DNA of 42,921 bases from Smittium culicis (Eukaryota > Kickxellomycota > Harpellomycetes > Harpellales > Legeriomycetaceae), in assembly GCA_001970855.1 (NCBI GenBank), contig LSSN01006046.1:1-42921 (forward strand). The letters run 5' to 3'. The first letter of the stretch is position 1. Each line of letters opens with the position of its first letter. The notes below the pieces were generated by a model that was not told where the DNA came from, ran no database searches, and saw only the letters and a list, made by a program, of their open reading frames with translations. This document shows, in pieces, positions 10,625-20,700 of this stretch. A program made the position numbers and the translations under genes.

Positions 10625-13600
10625 CTACGCTGTTTTCGCAGCTACGAGGGGCCCCGCCGTCGGGGGCGGGGTTGAGTTGAATTTCAGACGAATTCGAGGG
10701 ACTGGATTCGAAATTGTCGGGGCGACGTGTGATGATTTTGTGATAGGGTGTGATTTTCTCTTTCTTGGTATGGGGGCAGTTAAGAGACTTGGCTTCTGAG
10801 GGTACTGTTCGTGGAGACGTTTTATTGCGTCTGTCTGAGTTAATCTGCTGGCAAGTTCCCATGATCGATCATAGTAAGAAGTTCCTTCGTATTGTACAAG
10901 GTACTGGAGTTTACCATAGTGATACCGCGAGTCCAAGATCTTTTCTACTATGTACTCTTGTGAGAAAGCTTCATATTGAGGTTTGGGATCAGTTATTCGG
11001 CCCGAAATGGTATTTTCGTGGTGTTTTTCTAATAGGGATACATGAAATACTGGATGTATCCTCATGTTCGCCGGAAGATCTAGTTTAAATGTAACCTCAT
11101 TTATCTTACCAGTAACTTTGAAGGGGCCCATTAACCGATGATCTAGCTTTTTGCTTGGGCGGTGAGTTTTGATGTTTTTTGAATTTATCCAGACTAGATC
11201 ACCTATTTTGAAGTTCTCACCATCGATCCTGTTCTTGTCCGCACTTTTTTTATAGTTACTTATTGCGTGTTTCAGATTATTTGAAAGGGTATTGTGGGTT
11301 TCCCTGAGTTCTGATAATCTTGATTCTGCATCAGGTACCGAAGAAGAGTATTTAGAGGCTGTAGTGAAACGTGGATGATAGGCCATTAATGCGTAGAATG
11401 GTGTGTATTTTGTGGAAGAGTGTTTTGCGTTATTGTAAGCGAATTCTGCTAGGTTTATTAAATCGTACCAGTCGGATTGTTGGTAGTTTACGTAGCATCG
11501 GAGGTATTGTTCAAGTATTTGGTTGATCCTTTCTGTTTGCCCATCAGTTTCTGGGTGGAAACTAGAGGACATTTTTACCTTAATATTGAATAGTTTCATA
11601 ATTCGGCGGTAGAATTTGGCGGTGAACTGGGTTCCTCGGTCCGATATTATATCGCTAGGGAATCCATATTTCGAAAACACGTTTTTTAGGAGCAGGTCTA
11701 CTGTTTGCTTGGAGTTTGGTAATTTCTTTAGAGGGATGAATTTTGCCATCTTGGTAAATCGGTCCACTACGACTAATATGGTGGTGTAATCTTTAGACTT
11801 AGGGAGTTCTACTATAAAATCCAAGCTTATAGAATCCCAAGGGCGTGTGGCGATTGGAAGTGGTTGGAGTAGGCCATGTTTTCTATGTTTCCTTGATTTT
11901 GTTTTATTACACACCAGACAGGATCTGATATAGTTATGTATAACTTGATTCATTTTTGGGAACCAATATTCTCTTCGAATTAGGTCTATTGTCTTTGCGA
12001 CACCGGGATGTCCAGCGAATTGGGAGTCGTGGCATGCTCTGATGGTTTCTGTTCTTAAGTTTTCAGGAACATATTTCTTGCCGTGTATAATTAATAATCC
12101 ATTTAAAATCTTTGCTGAGCTGTTGGAATTGGATCCTTCTATTATTTTTCGTGCGTAATGATCGTCTCGAGTGTGTTCTATTAATGATTTATCCGAAATC
12201 TTAGAGGCTACTATGGTACTCAGGAAATGACAAGGTTTAAGGATGGTGTTATCAAGAGGTTTCCTGTCCTTGAATTCTGGCCGTCGGGATAGTGCATCCG
12301 GTTTGCCTCCTAGGGTTCCTGGTCTGTATTCGATTTTGAAGTTAAATCGCGAAAGTTCTAGGGACCATCTGGCGTGTCTCCTATTGAGAGTTTTAGCGCT
12401 TTTAAAATATTCGAGGTTCTTGTGGTCGGTGAGAATCTTGACTTCGTATTTTGCACCTTCCAAGTAATGCCTCCATTCCTTAAGCGCGGTTATAATGGCG
12501 AGTAGTTCTTTATCATGTACATCATAGTTTATTTCGGCGGCAGAAAATTTTTGGGACAGGTACGCGATAGGTTGTAGTTCACCATTACCGTCTTCTTGGG
12601 ACAACACGGCGCCCATTGCGAAATCGGAGGCATCGGTTTCAACAATGTACTTCTGACTGGGGTCAGCATATCTCAATACGGGGGAGGTTACCAATCCATG
12701 AACCAATTTTCTAAATGCTTGTTCGCAGTCATGTGTCCACTCGAATTTTATATTCTTTTTGGTGAGCTCGGTGAGTGGAAGTGCGGTTTGCGATAACTGG
12801 GGTATAAACTTTCTGTAGTAATTAACAAACCCGAGAAATATTTGAATTTCTTTCATCGAAGTAGGTGTCTTCCATTCCAATATATTCTTAATTTTATTGG
12901 GATCCGTTTTTACACCCGAATTTGTAACAACGTGTCCTAAAAATTCGACTTCTATAACGTTAAATTTACACTTTTCTAGTTTGCAGAAAAGATTGTTCTT
13001 TTGAAGCCGATTGAGTACAGATTTCACGTGTTGTGTGTGTTCTTCGTATGAATTCGAATATATAAGAATATCATCCAAGTAAGCTATCGCATAGTCGTCC
13101 AAGACATCGCGGAGTGCGTCATTAATAAAGTGTTGAAATGTAGCGGGGGCATTGGTCAGGCCAAAGGGCATGACTTGATATTCGAAGTGCCCGTAGCGGC
13201 ACCTAAAAGCTGTCTTCCATTCGTCTCCTGCGCGTATGCGAACCAAATTATACGCACCGCGGAGGTCCAGTTTCGTGAATATTTTTGCCTGACTTAACCT
13301 GTCGAATGAGTCGTCGATTCTTGGGAGTGGGTGCCTGTTTTTTATTGTGATTTCATTAAGCTTTCGGTAATCAACGCAAAGCCTTAAATCCCCATCCTTC
13401 TTTTTTGTAAACATGATCGGTGATCCAGCCGGGGATTTGGATGGTCTTATAAACCCGTTCTTTAGGTTATCTTCTATATACTTTTTTAGAGCATCCAGTT
13501 CAACTGGGGACAGCGAATATATTGGACCCCAAGTCGGCTTCGAATCTGGGATTAGATCTATAGGACAGTCGTAATCTCGGTGAGGGGGTAATTTCTCAGC

Positions 13601-14434
13601 AGAGTTCTTGCTAAATACGGAAATATAGTCTCTGTACTCACGAGGTAACTTGATTTCAGATTCGTTTTTTATGTTTATTTCGGGTTCAATTACCGTATCG
13701 TCACTCAACAGTGTTTCGGATTTGATATATGTTTCTGTAGTTTGTACTATGTGAGTGTCGTCGAAATGGTTGCCGTCTTCGGTTGTTGCGTTTTCAGTTT
13801 CGTGAGAGGATGTGTCAAAGAATTGTTCGTTATCGGAGCTATCTGATTCGGTTTCTGATTCTATAGAGGTTGCTTTTTGATCTGATTCACCTTCATGTGG
13901 TGCTCCAAATACTGTGTTGATCTCTGTTATATTTCTGTGTTCGATATTCGAAGTTGTTCTGGTTTTGAACTCGAATACATTTGTTATCCAGTCTATTTTT
14001 GGGTTGTTTTTTCGTAGCCAAGGTAGACCTAGTACAATAGGATTATTTGGTGAATGAATAGGGTAAAAGCTAACTTGGTCGTTGTATATATTGTCGAATA
14101 CGATGCTAATATTTTTGTATTTTTTATTTATTGGGGTGTTTGTAAGTGGGGTTCCATCTATGGTTTCGATGTGTATTGATTCCATAATTTTTGATGGTGC
14201 ATTGAAGTGTAGATTTGCAAATTCCTGGTCTATAAAACTTTCTGTTGCTCCAGAATCGACCAGACAAGTTGTGTTTACGAAAGATTTAGATATATTTGAA
14301 TATACTTTTATTTTAAAAATAAAACGGTTATTAAAACTATTTTCAGTATAATAAAATTTATTAAAATCACTCAACGGTAACTCTCGTTTTACTGTTGAGC
14401 GCCAGCTTTTCCCGAATTTGGTTTTTTGGGGCAA
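10625..14434 (-). CDS. pol: Pol polyprotein: PR-RT-RH-IN-chromodomain
   Basis: A 1269-codon open frame. Its first listed codon is TTG, and the frame lies -1 to gag, so it is presumably made as a Gag-Pol fusion by frameshift at 14407-14413. Aspartic protease: LVDSGATES with DSG at ~60-62. RT ~330-510: LCVDYRKLNE, MPFGL, AYLDDILIYS with YLDD at ~452-455. RNase H: ETDAS (D~601), DKELLA (E~643), LTDHKN (D~670). Integrase: zinc-binding H802/H809 and C839/C842, and core D~872 (LDFIVEL), D~932 (SDRGTQF) and E~968 (GQTERI) with D-35-E spacing. Conserved IN tail IGDLVW..LDHRLMGPFKV. Chromodomain ~1160-1197: YIVEKIL..GKLQYLVQYEG..SWE. An acidic linker (~180-250) separates PR from RT. The C-terminal 50 residues are basic and proline-rich, encoded by a local G+C-rich stretch. 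Nothing essential is missing. Confidence 0.96.
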   Translation of the reverse strand: MPQKTKFGKSWRSTVKRELPLSDFNKFYYTENSFNNRFIFKIKVYSNISKSFVNTTCLVDSGATESFIDQEFANLHFNAPSKIMESIHIETIDGTPLTNTPINKKYKNISIVFDNIYNDQVSFYPIHSPNNPIVLGLPWLRKNNPKIDWITNVFEFKTRTTSNIEHRNITEINTVFGAPHEGESDQKATSIESETESDSSDNEQFFDTSSHETENATTEDGNHFDDTHIVQTTETYIKSETLLSDDTVIEPEINIKNESEIKLPREYRDYISVFSKNSAEKLPPHRDYDCPIDLIPDSKPTWGPIYSLSPVELDALKKYIEDNLKNGFIRPSKSPAGSPIMFTKKKDGDLRLCVDYRKLNEITIKNRHPLPRIDDSFDRLSQAKIFTKLDLRGAYNLVRIRAGDEWKTAFRCRYGHFEYQVMPFGLTNAPATFQHFINDALRDVLDDYAIAYLDDILIYSNSYEEHTQHVKSVLNRLQKNNLFCKLEKCKFNVIEVEFLGHVVTNSGVKTDPNKIKNILEWKTPTSMKEIQIFLGFVNYYRKFIPQLSQTALPLTELTKKNIKFEWTHDCEQAFRKLVHGLVTSPVLRYADPSQKYIVETDASDFAMGAVLSQEDGNGELQPIAYLSQKFSAAEINYDVHDKELLAIITALKEWRHYLEGAKYEVKILTDHKNLEYFKSAKTLNRRHARWSLELSRFNFKIEYRPGTLGGKPDALSRRPEFKDRKPLDNTILKPCHFLSTIVASKISDKSLIEHTRDDHYARKIIEGSNSNSSAKILNGLLIIHGKKYVPENLRTETIRACHDSQFAGHPGVAKTIDLIRREYWFPKMNQVIHNYIRSCLVCNKTKSRKHRKHGLLQPLPIATRPWDSISLDFIVELPKSKDYTTILVVVDRFTKMAKFIPLKKLPNSKQTVDLLLKNVFSKYGFPSDIISDRGTQFTAKFYRRIMKLFNIKVKMSSSFHPETDGQTERINQILEQYLRCYVNYQQSDWYDLINLAEFAYNNAKHSSTKYTPFYALMAYHPRFTTASKYSSSVPDAESRLSELRETHNTLSNNLKHAISNYKKSADKNRIDGENFKIGDLVWINSKNIKTHRPSKKLDHRLMGPFKVTGKINEVTFKLDLPANMRIHPVFHVSLLEKHHENTISGRITDPKPQYEAFSQEYIVEKILDSRYHYGKLQYLVQYEGTSYYDRSWELASRLTQTDAIKRLHEQYPQKPSLLTAPIPRKRKSHPITKSSHVAPTISNPVPRIRLKFNSTPPPTAGPLVAAKTA

Positions 14435-15453
14435 TTTCTGGCTATGTGGTTGCTACCACCACAATATAGACACAATCCTGATTCGTATCTTCTTGTTTTC
14501 TCTTTTTCAGTTAATGGCCCTCGCGGTCTGGACGTGATCGAGTCAATCTCCATGTAAACTGTTTGATCTTGTAGTTGTGGTACTGTGGTTCTGTTGGGTG
14601 TAAAACCGCTGGGAATATGTTGTCTGAATGGATTATGGCTCTTCTGATCCGCAGCTGTAACATTTATTTGGTCTATCGTACTAATCCGATTGTCTACTCT
14701 GCAAGTTACTTTTATTGTTTCTTCTAAGGAATCTGGCAAATCCGCCATCATGAGGAATTGCGTGATTTTTTGGTTGAGGCCGCGCAGGAACTGATCAACT
14801 AAAGCAGTGTCGTCAAACCCGCTCTCACGTGCTAGGGATCTGAACTCGGTGGCGTACGATACTACATCCCTGGAGCCTTGTTTACAATTCCGGAGTAAGT
14901 TTCTGATTTTGATACCGTGGCTGGGGTCCGAGAAGTTGTTTGAAAATTCTTGTATAAAGGCCTCATAGTTATCTAGGCATAGCGATTTAGTAGCTACCAA
15001 CCATCCGAACCAGTTGGATGCTGTTCCTAGGAGGTGGGTTCCGATAAATAGAATTTTGCTTTTTTCTACCGAAAATAATTCTGGACTACCCCAGAAAAAC
15101 AGCTCCATGTTTGTAATGAATGAGGGGTACTCTGCTGCTTTCCCGTCAAATTTGGCTGCGTCAGGTAGCGTGATCTTATTGGATAGACTGGGTATGGCGG
15201 GTTGGAACGGATTTTGGTTGGGCTGGAAGTCATGGTTCTGGGCTTGTGATTGCACTTGAGTTTGTGCTTGGATATACGCCTGTATCTGGACTTGAACTTG
15301 GGCCTGGACTTGAGCTTTAATCTGGGCGTCGATGTACTGTTGTTCCGGAGTGACTTCATTTTCTTGTACGTGACCTTGTGTTTGTTCCATTTCGGCGTTG
15401 GATTCTTGTGCTGGGCTAGATTCTGGGTAAAAGGGTCTGTATCTTGGTGGCAT
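14389..15453 (-). CDS. gag: Gag protein with CCHC zinc knuckle
   Basis: 354 aa starting at an ATG 75 bases after the 5' LTR. The N-terminus is Pro/Glu/Gln-rich, with an alternating Gln-Ala/Val tract (~42-72) that may form a helix. A retrotransposon gag capsid domain follows (~95-280; PDAAKFDGKAAEYPSFI, LFFWGSPELF, FLRGLNQKITQFL). A nucleocapsid zinc knuckle lies near the end, CX2CX4HX4C at ~C328, C331, H336, C341. It overlaps the pol frame by 46 bases. The product would build the virus-like particle and bind the element RNA. Confidence 0.95.
   Translation of the reverse strand: MPPRYRPFYPESSPAQESNAEMEQTQGHVQENEVTPEQQYIDAQIKAQVQAQVQVQIQAYIQAQTQVQSQAQNHDFQPNQNPFQPAIPSLSNKITLPDAAKFDGKAAEYPSFITNMELFFWGSPELFSVEKSKILFIGTHLLGTASNWFGWLVATKSLCLDNYEAFIQEFSNNFSDPSHGIKIRNLLRNCKQGSRDVVSYATEFRSLARESGFDDTALVDQFLRGLNQKITQFLMMADLPDSLEETIKVTCRVDNRISTIDQINVTAADQKSHNPFRQHIPSGFTPNRTTVPQLQDQTVYMEIDSITSRPRGPLTEKEKTRRYESGLCLYCGGSNHIARNCPKKPNSGKAGAQQ
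14407..14413 (-). promoter_or_regulatory. -1 ribosomal frameshift site G GGA AAA
   Basis: In gag reading frame the bases are G GGA AAA, an exact X XXY YYZ slippery heptamer, inside the gag/pol overlap and six codons before the gag stop. A -1 slip moves the ribosome into the pol frame (next codons AGC TGG CGC). This explains why pol has no ATG of its own. I did not fold the downstream RNA for a stimulatory structure. Confidence 0.75.
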
Positions 15454-15516
15454 AAGTTATTAATTTATTATGGTATCTGAACTGAGGTACAAGCTAATTT
15501 ATGCTTATATAATGGG

Positions 15517-15526
15517 TGCTATTCAA
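15517..15526 (-). promoter_or_regulatory. Self-primer binding site
   Basis: In element sense TTGAATAGCA starts two bases after the 5' LTR, the usual spacing for a Ty3-type primer-binding site. It does not begin with TGG, so it does not fit a tRNA 3' end. It is perfectly complementary over 10 bases to TGCTATTCAA inside the LTR (15646-15655), about 30-37 bases downstream of the TATA box, i.e. where the transcript should begin. This is the arrangement of Tf1/sushi elements, whose RNA 5' end is folded back, cleaved and used as primer. Confidence 0.75.
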
Positions 15527-15528
15527 AC

Positions 15529-15822
15529 TGTCAAGACTGGTTTACTGGGGAACTAGGAGCAGGGGTTGTAGGACTAGGAAATATTGTTTTATTATATAAA
15601 ATACCAAGACTATAGAAATAAAAGACTAGGGATGGATAAAATTTGTTGAATAGCATAATCTTTCCTGAGGGGGATTATGCTATCTATATATAAGTAATTA
15701 TGACAGAGAGGAATATCTGATGATGGCAGGTTATGTGGCCCAATAAGATTCGTGTGGTAAATAGATCTTCGGTTGGTGGATATAGGCCCGGCGATAGATC
15801 CATTACAAATAGGATCATGACA
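15529..15822 (-). repeat. 5' LTR of the chromovirus
   Basis: 294 bp, TGTCA..TGACA termini, no difference seen from the copy at 10198-10491. Followed by CATTG (15823-15827). Confidence 0.96.
15650..15692 (-). promoter_or_regulatory. LTR TATA box plus 11-bp stem-loop
   Basis: In element sense TATATATA (15692-15685) is followed after one base by a perfect 11-bp inverted repeat (arms 15683-15673 and 15660-15650) around a 12-base loop with CCTCAGGAAA. The predicted primer sequence starts in the downstream arm (15655). The same unit lies at 10319-10361 in the other LTR. Two unrelated-looking solo LTRs in the window keep the TATA-hairpin order with different stem sequences. Confidence 0.65.
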
Positions 15823-15827
15823 CATTG
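15823..15827. repeat. Target site duplication CATTG (right)
   Basis: Exact partner of 10193-10197. Confidence 0.95.
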
Positions 15828-17701
15828 TTATATGTTTTAAATAAAATATCAGGTATTCAAAAATTAAAAGAATATCCATCCATATTCATTTGTGGTTAAA
15901 TACACTAAATCATTTAGTTTATTTAAATAATAAATCAAAGTAACAAAAATTTTGTTTCTGAAAATCGACTCTTGCATAAAGCAATGAGTAAATTTCTCAA
16001 GAATATAGCAAAAAATCAATCAATTCAACAATAATAAAATATTAAGATTTTGTTAAAATAAAAATATATTCAGATCTAGACGCTATATTTGCCTCGTCGA
16101 TATTTGGAAAAGAGCAGCCAATCATGGTTGCACTGATTTGAAATATACCACGTCACCAAATCTAAAAAGTAGAAATATTTCAAATCAAGATATTAAAATA
16201 CCAAAGATAGAAAATATTAAAATGCGAATATATAATAAAATTAGATATGGAACCTGCTTAAAATTGTTCCCCCCTCCCTTTACCACATAGAGTCATCAAT
16301 GATATGTTGATTCGAATTTTAAAAAAAATAAACAGATATCTGCCAATTAGATTCAGAATTATTAATATACCAATAATGATTTAAATGATTGTGTTAGCGG
16401 CTATAGAGCTTCTAAAGAAATTATAATGTATACAGTCTACTAAATAGATTACATAGAGAGTGTTGAGAGATCAGTCGAAGAGTCCAGGAGATATAAAAAT
16501 TAGCTCAAAGTTAATTTCAGGATTTTTTAATTAACAATATACCAGGAAAATTCATGTTTTAATTACATAAAAAAAGATCTTTAAAGGGTTGCATTTCAAT
16601 ATATTGATATTTCTAATACACTTCACTTAAGAATTATCGAGTAAAAATAGGAGAGAATTATGAAAATGGCTACACAAGGACTAGAAAAAATTCATAAAAT
16701 ATGACTAAGTGGACTAATTTATACAACAGCATTATAAATAGGTCTATCTATATTTTAAACTAGATATCTACAGATTGAAATCTACTGAGTCCTAAAAAGC
16801 TCAAAACTCAGTAACATCACATCTTTTCAACTGTCTTTGTTTACCAAGAAAGATCTCCAGTAGTTGAATCAAGAGATCGAATAATGAAACAGATCTCTGA
16901 TGATGCTGAAGCTAGCCGATTCAAAAACATCCGTATCTGTTGCGATGGATGCTCCTGCAAGCTGTTGTGGAATAGAAAACAGCTTAACGATGATATAAGT
17001 TCCTTGGAATATCAAAGCTCTAGAAAAGCCTCTAATTTTCAATGAATCAGTAGCAAATCTAATTCATTAAAGGTGTATGGCTCAATTAGGAAGTGAATGA
17101 AATTCGCTTATAGATAGTCACCATGACTGAAAATATGATTTTATTGAATGAAGGTTAAACAGTAAACTTGAAACTTTTGAGCCTACCTTAAATATAGTGT
17201 AACACAGTGATGGCTCATAATATTAAAATTATCATAACTAGCATAGTGGGGACAGATAATGTAATGTCGCTATTTTATTTAAAAAACACCCGCTAATCCC
17301 GGGAATGACAACTTTTAAAGCGCTTATTCATTAAAGTTTTATGAATTCTGAAACTTACAAGATAGAATTGAATTCATCGTATATTATTAGCCAGCTCAAA
17401 AAACCTTATTCACAAGCAAGAGGTCTAAATATATTGTGATAGAAGCTTTTTTTCACTAATGTCCAAAAAAAAAAGGGCAGTGAAAATACGAAATCATAAT
17501 CAATACTTTGTAGAATACGCAGAGAAATACTATAAAAATAATAAATAATCCTAATTGAGCGAAAATATAGTGCTTAGCCATGGTACCCACTATTCTTATT
17601 AACACCAAAAAAATCAGCCATATAAACTTTCATTTATTATGTTTTTTTAGGTTTTGAGTAATTCTTTATTTTTTTTATGATTCAATTTTCGCATAAGGTA
17701 G
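15828..17701. other. AT-rich region without recognised genes
   Basis: Mostly AT-rich with many stops in all frames. The only protein-like stretch is 16815-17045 (+), open for 76 codons with an internal ATG at 16884. It includes ISDDAEASRFKNIRICCDGC and a Cys cluster CCDGCSC. I do not recognise it; it may be a gene or transposon fragment. Nothing else supportable was seen. Confidence 0.4.
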
Positions 17702-18085
17702 TGTTATAGCAGCTTTTCTGTTTAAAAGTTATATCAGATAATTATTACATAAATCTTGAATGGCAGTTATTTATAGATTACAATATGATGTAATAAATCA
17801 TAATCATCGAAAAACTCCAATATCTATTCTTAAAATTTTTTTATAGCTATTCTTTCCCTCCTACTCTATACAAAATTACTTAATAATTTTATTTGTATAT
17901 AATATTACCATTTTACCACCATCGCAAAAGGGGCAACCAAAATCGCCTAAATTGTCTTTTAACATAAAGTTAATAAATTATACTTTTACTAGTAAAACAA
18001 AATATTTGATCAATTATAGCGTTAAATCTACGCCTAACTACTACTTTTTACTTATCACTTCAATTGGATATATCGGACCATAACA
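17702..18085 (+). repeat. 5' LTR of decayed Ty3 element
   Basis: 384 bp with terminal inverted TGTTAT..ATAACA. Long stretches match the interrupted 3' LTR, for example the blocks at ~17785-17960 versus ~22285-22475 and ~17990-18075 versus ~23370-23455. The internal region and primer site follow directly. Confidence 0.75.
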
Positions 18086-18087
18086 TT

Positions 18088-18097
18088 TGGTAGCACC
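18088..18097 (+). other. tRNA-type primer binding site
   Basis: TGGTAGCACC begins two bases after the LTR end. TGG complements the CCA tail of a tRNA, so this element, unlike the intact chromovirus, appears tRNA-primed. The tRNA species was not identified. Confidence 0.55.
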
Positions 18098-18849
18098 TAT
18101 AAAGATCTATACCTCAAATAGTGAAAGAAAAATAAATAAAAAAAATCAAATCATATCAACAAAACCCAGCGCCTTTTATCCAGATTTATAGTATTCAGCA
18201 TAACTTCCAGAGTATTCAGAAAAGGGGTACGGGATATCTTTCCTTAGGTGGTAATGCGGGTGTATCGATGAGCTTAAAGTCTTCGGTTTTCAGATTGATA
18301 AGCAGGCCTATCATTCTATTAGTTAGACAGATAGAAGTAATGAAAAACAGAATTATGGTGCATATAATGACGAAAATTAAAATAGATAAATGTCAACCCT
18401 TCAAGTTTTTAAAAACGTTCTAGAGCCAAAGTTTAATGAAGAAAATTATGAAATTAGGTTGATACATAATTTCCTTAACCTCAAAAAAACTGTTATTATA
18501 GCAAAATATTTTATTTAATGAACAACATGAAAAAACCATACTTATAAATTTTAAATAAGAGTAACCCAAAAAATTACTTGTAAACTATAAATTTGATCAT
18601 TAGAAAAGGTGACTTTATAAACATGAGCGCGGAGGTTTCGCGAAAAAACTCTAATTACAGTGATATGGATATCGAATCTGTAGATATTGATAGCTTTGGG
18701 AATATAGTAGATGGCGAACTCAAATTAGTAAGTGAGAGCTGTGTGGTATCTTGTAATGCACTAAATAGAATATTAAAAAAAAAGGAACTATGATGAGATC
18801 TACATAATAAACATTAATCAAGTGGAGGAAAATTATGCTCGAGTGGCAT

Positions 18850-20700
18850 AGACAGTATAAAGTTTGATGATGATAGCTATAAAATAATTATAGGCAAATG
18901 TGCAAATATTTTCAGCGAGGTAAAATATGGCCAGATTCCATATAGAAATTTAGAGTATATGATACAAACAACCACTGATATTTCGGTTGCAAATCAGGAT
19001 ACAGAAATAATAAAATCAAATCGGAAATCCTTAAATAAAAACTAATAGATATCATAAACAAAGGCTTCATTAAAACCCCATCATCCCGATAGGAAATTCC
19101 GTTAATTAATGTAAAAAATAAGGGTGGTACATGCAGGGTATGTATTGATTACAGAGGGATGAATAAAGTGATACACATAGATAAGTATCTAGTACCAAGA
19201 GTAGAAGACTGTTTCGATAGTCTCAGAAAATCGAAATTATTTTCAGTGCTAGAAATTATGAGTGAGTGAAATAAAATAAAAATGGAAAGTAGTCAATAGT
19301 GAAAACGGATTATGAATGTAGATATGCTTCTTTCGAGTATAAAATACACCCTTTCGGTCTATACAGTGCAGCGGAAACGTTACACAGGTTGATTAATATA
19401 ATTTTTTTTGAATATTTGCACAAATTTGTGTTAGTGTACCTCGATGAAATACTGATATGTTCTGAAAAAGTTAAGGATCAAGCAGAACACCCGAAAGCGG
19501 TTTTACGAAAAATATGAAGCAAAAAATTAATAGCAGTCAAAGAAACCGAAATTTTAGGCCAAATAATAAGTTATTAAGGATTTATACCATATCATGAAAA
19601 GGTAAAAGCGATACAGGATTGGAAGCTGCCAAAAACTCGTACACAACTTTTATCATTTGTAAGCTTTTTTTGGTAATATAGGAATTATATATCAGGATAT
19701 TCGAGCGTAGAATGATCTGCAGTTTGATTCAATAAAAGGAAAACTGTTTAAAAACAATCCATTACCATGAACGGCGAATCGAAAAAAATCTTTTATAAAA
19801 TTGAAAGAATTACTGTCTAAGGCGCCAAAATTAGCCGCCACAGACTGAGAAAAAGACCTTAACCTCGAAAATGACGCTATTAATTTTGCAATTTGATTGG
19901 TTATTTTCCAAATTATCCAAGAATGCGAAAAAATCCCCATTTAATTTGAGACCAGAAAACTCGCTCAAGCGGAGAAAAATTACACTACGAGGGAGAAGGA
20001 AATTTTGGAAATAATAAATTCATTCAAATTTTGATAGCACTACTATGCCGGAAACGAATTTACGTAGTACACAGACCATAAGGCATTATCAATAATATTT
20101 GAATATCAAGAGCCGAAATGCAGAGCCTCTCGCTGGCTCGAAACTTGTCAAAATATATAGCCAAATATAGTGTATATACGAGGTGAGTCGAATATAATTG
20201 CTGATCTTTATTCCAAAGATTTGTTTTAATAAGTATAGAATTAAGTGCGATTGAAATTGATCGTTTTGATTAATGATAATTTATTACAAAGGAAAATAAT
20301 TCGTATAAAATGAAAAATGAGAAACTACTGGAAGTAATAAATAAAAAATAGATTAAAAACACATTTCAATATCTCATTTGAGTGTAAATTCGTTTTACTA
20401 CATCACGAGAATGCGCTTCGGATTTCCAAAAATTAAAAAAGAATCAATTATAAATAAAAGAATATTAGCAGTGCCAGATACAAGGAAAAAATACAAGTAC
20501 GTCTACAACACTTCACCCAGTTTCAATACCAAATATAGCATTCATTCGGTGAGATATCGATTTTTAGAGCCCCTGCCGGAGTCTATAAATAGAAAAAAAT
20601 TAATCATATTAGCTATAGAATATACAAAATATTGGATTATAGCGAAAGAATTACTTAATTCCTGTACTCAACAAGCGGCAGGTTTTTTACAAGAAAATTA
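18850..20700 (+). pseudogene. Ty3 pol remnant (RT, RNase H, integrase), left arm
   Basis: In order: RT start FSEVKYGQIP (~18915), VCIDYRGMNK (~19139), RYASFEYKIHPFGL (~19320) and VYLDEILICS (~19433), where the catalytic YLDD has become YLDE. RNase H pieces EKNYTTREKEILEI (~19975) and TDHKALSII (~20073) follow, then an integrase piece EPLPES..LIILAIEYTKYWIIAK (~20566-20660). Numerous stops and shifts separate them, so nothing functional can be made. The segment upstream (18593-18793, open, Asp/Ser-rich) may be the linker before RT. The copy in the right arm shares the YLDE change, so the element was already dead when the arms formed or was homogenised later. Confidence 0.85.

Larger units (their letters stand above)
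10198..15822 (-). mobile_element. Intact Ty3/gypsy chromovirus LTR retrotransposon
   Basis: A complete 5625-bp element transcribed right to left: 5' LTR 15529-15822, gag, pol, purine tract, 3' LTR 10198-10491. The two 294-bp LTRs appear identical on reading through and are bounded by TGTCA..TGACA, with perfect CATTG flanks. Pol order is protease, reverse transcriptase, RNase H, integrase and chromodomain, which places it in the chromoviruses (Tf1/sushi/MAGGY branch of Metaviridae). No stop interrupts either ORF and all catalytic residues are present, so it is probably recent and may be mobile. It is richer in G+C than the surroundings. The rest of the window contains older, broken relatives. 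Confidence 0.97.

Noticed and set aside
10402..10862. Short open frames on both strands near the pol 3' end
   Set aside because: They overlap the LTR or pol in other frames and arise from the G+C-rich pol tail.
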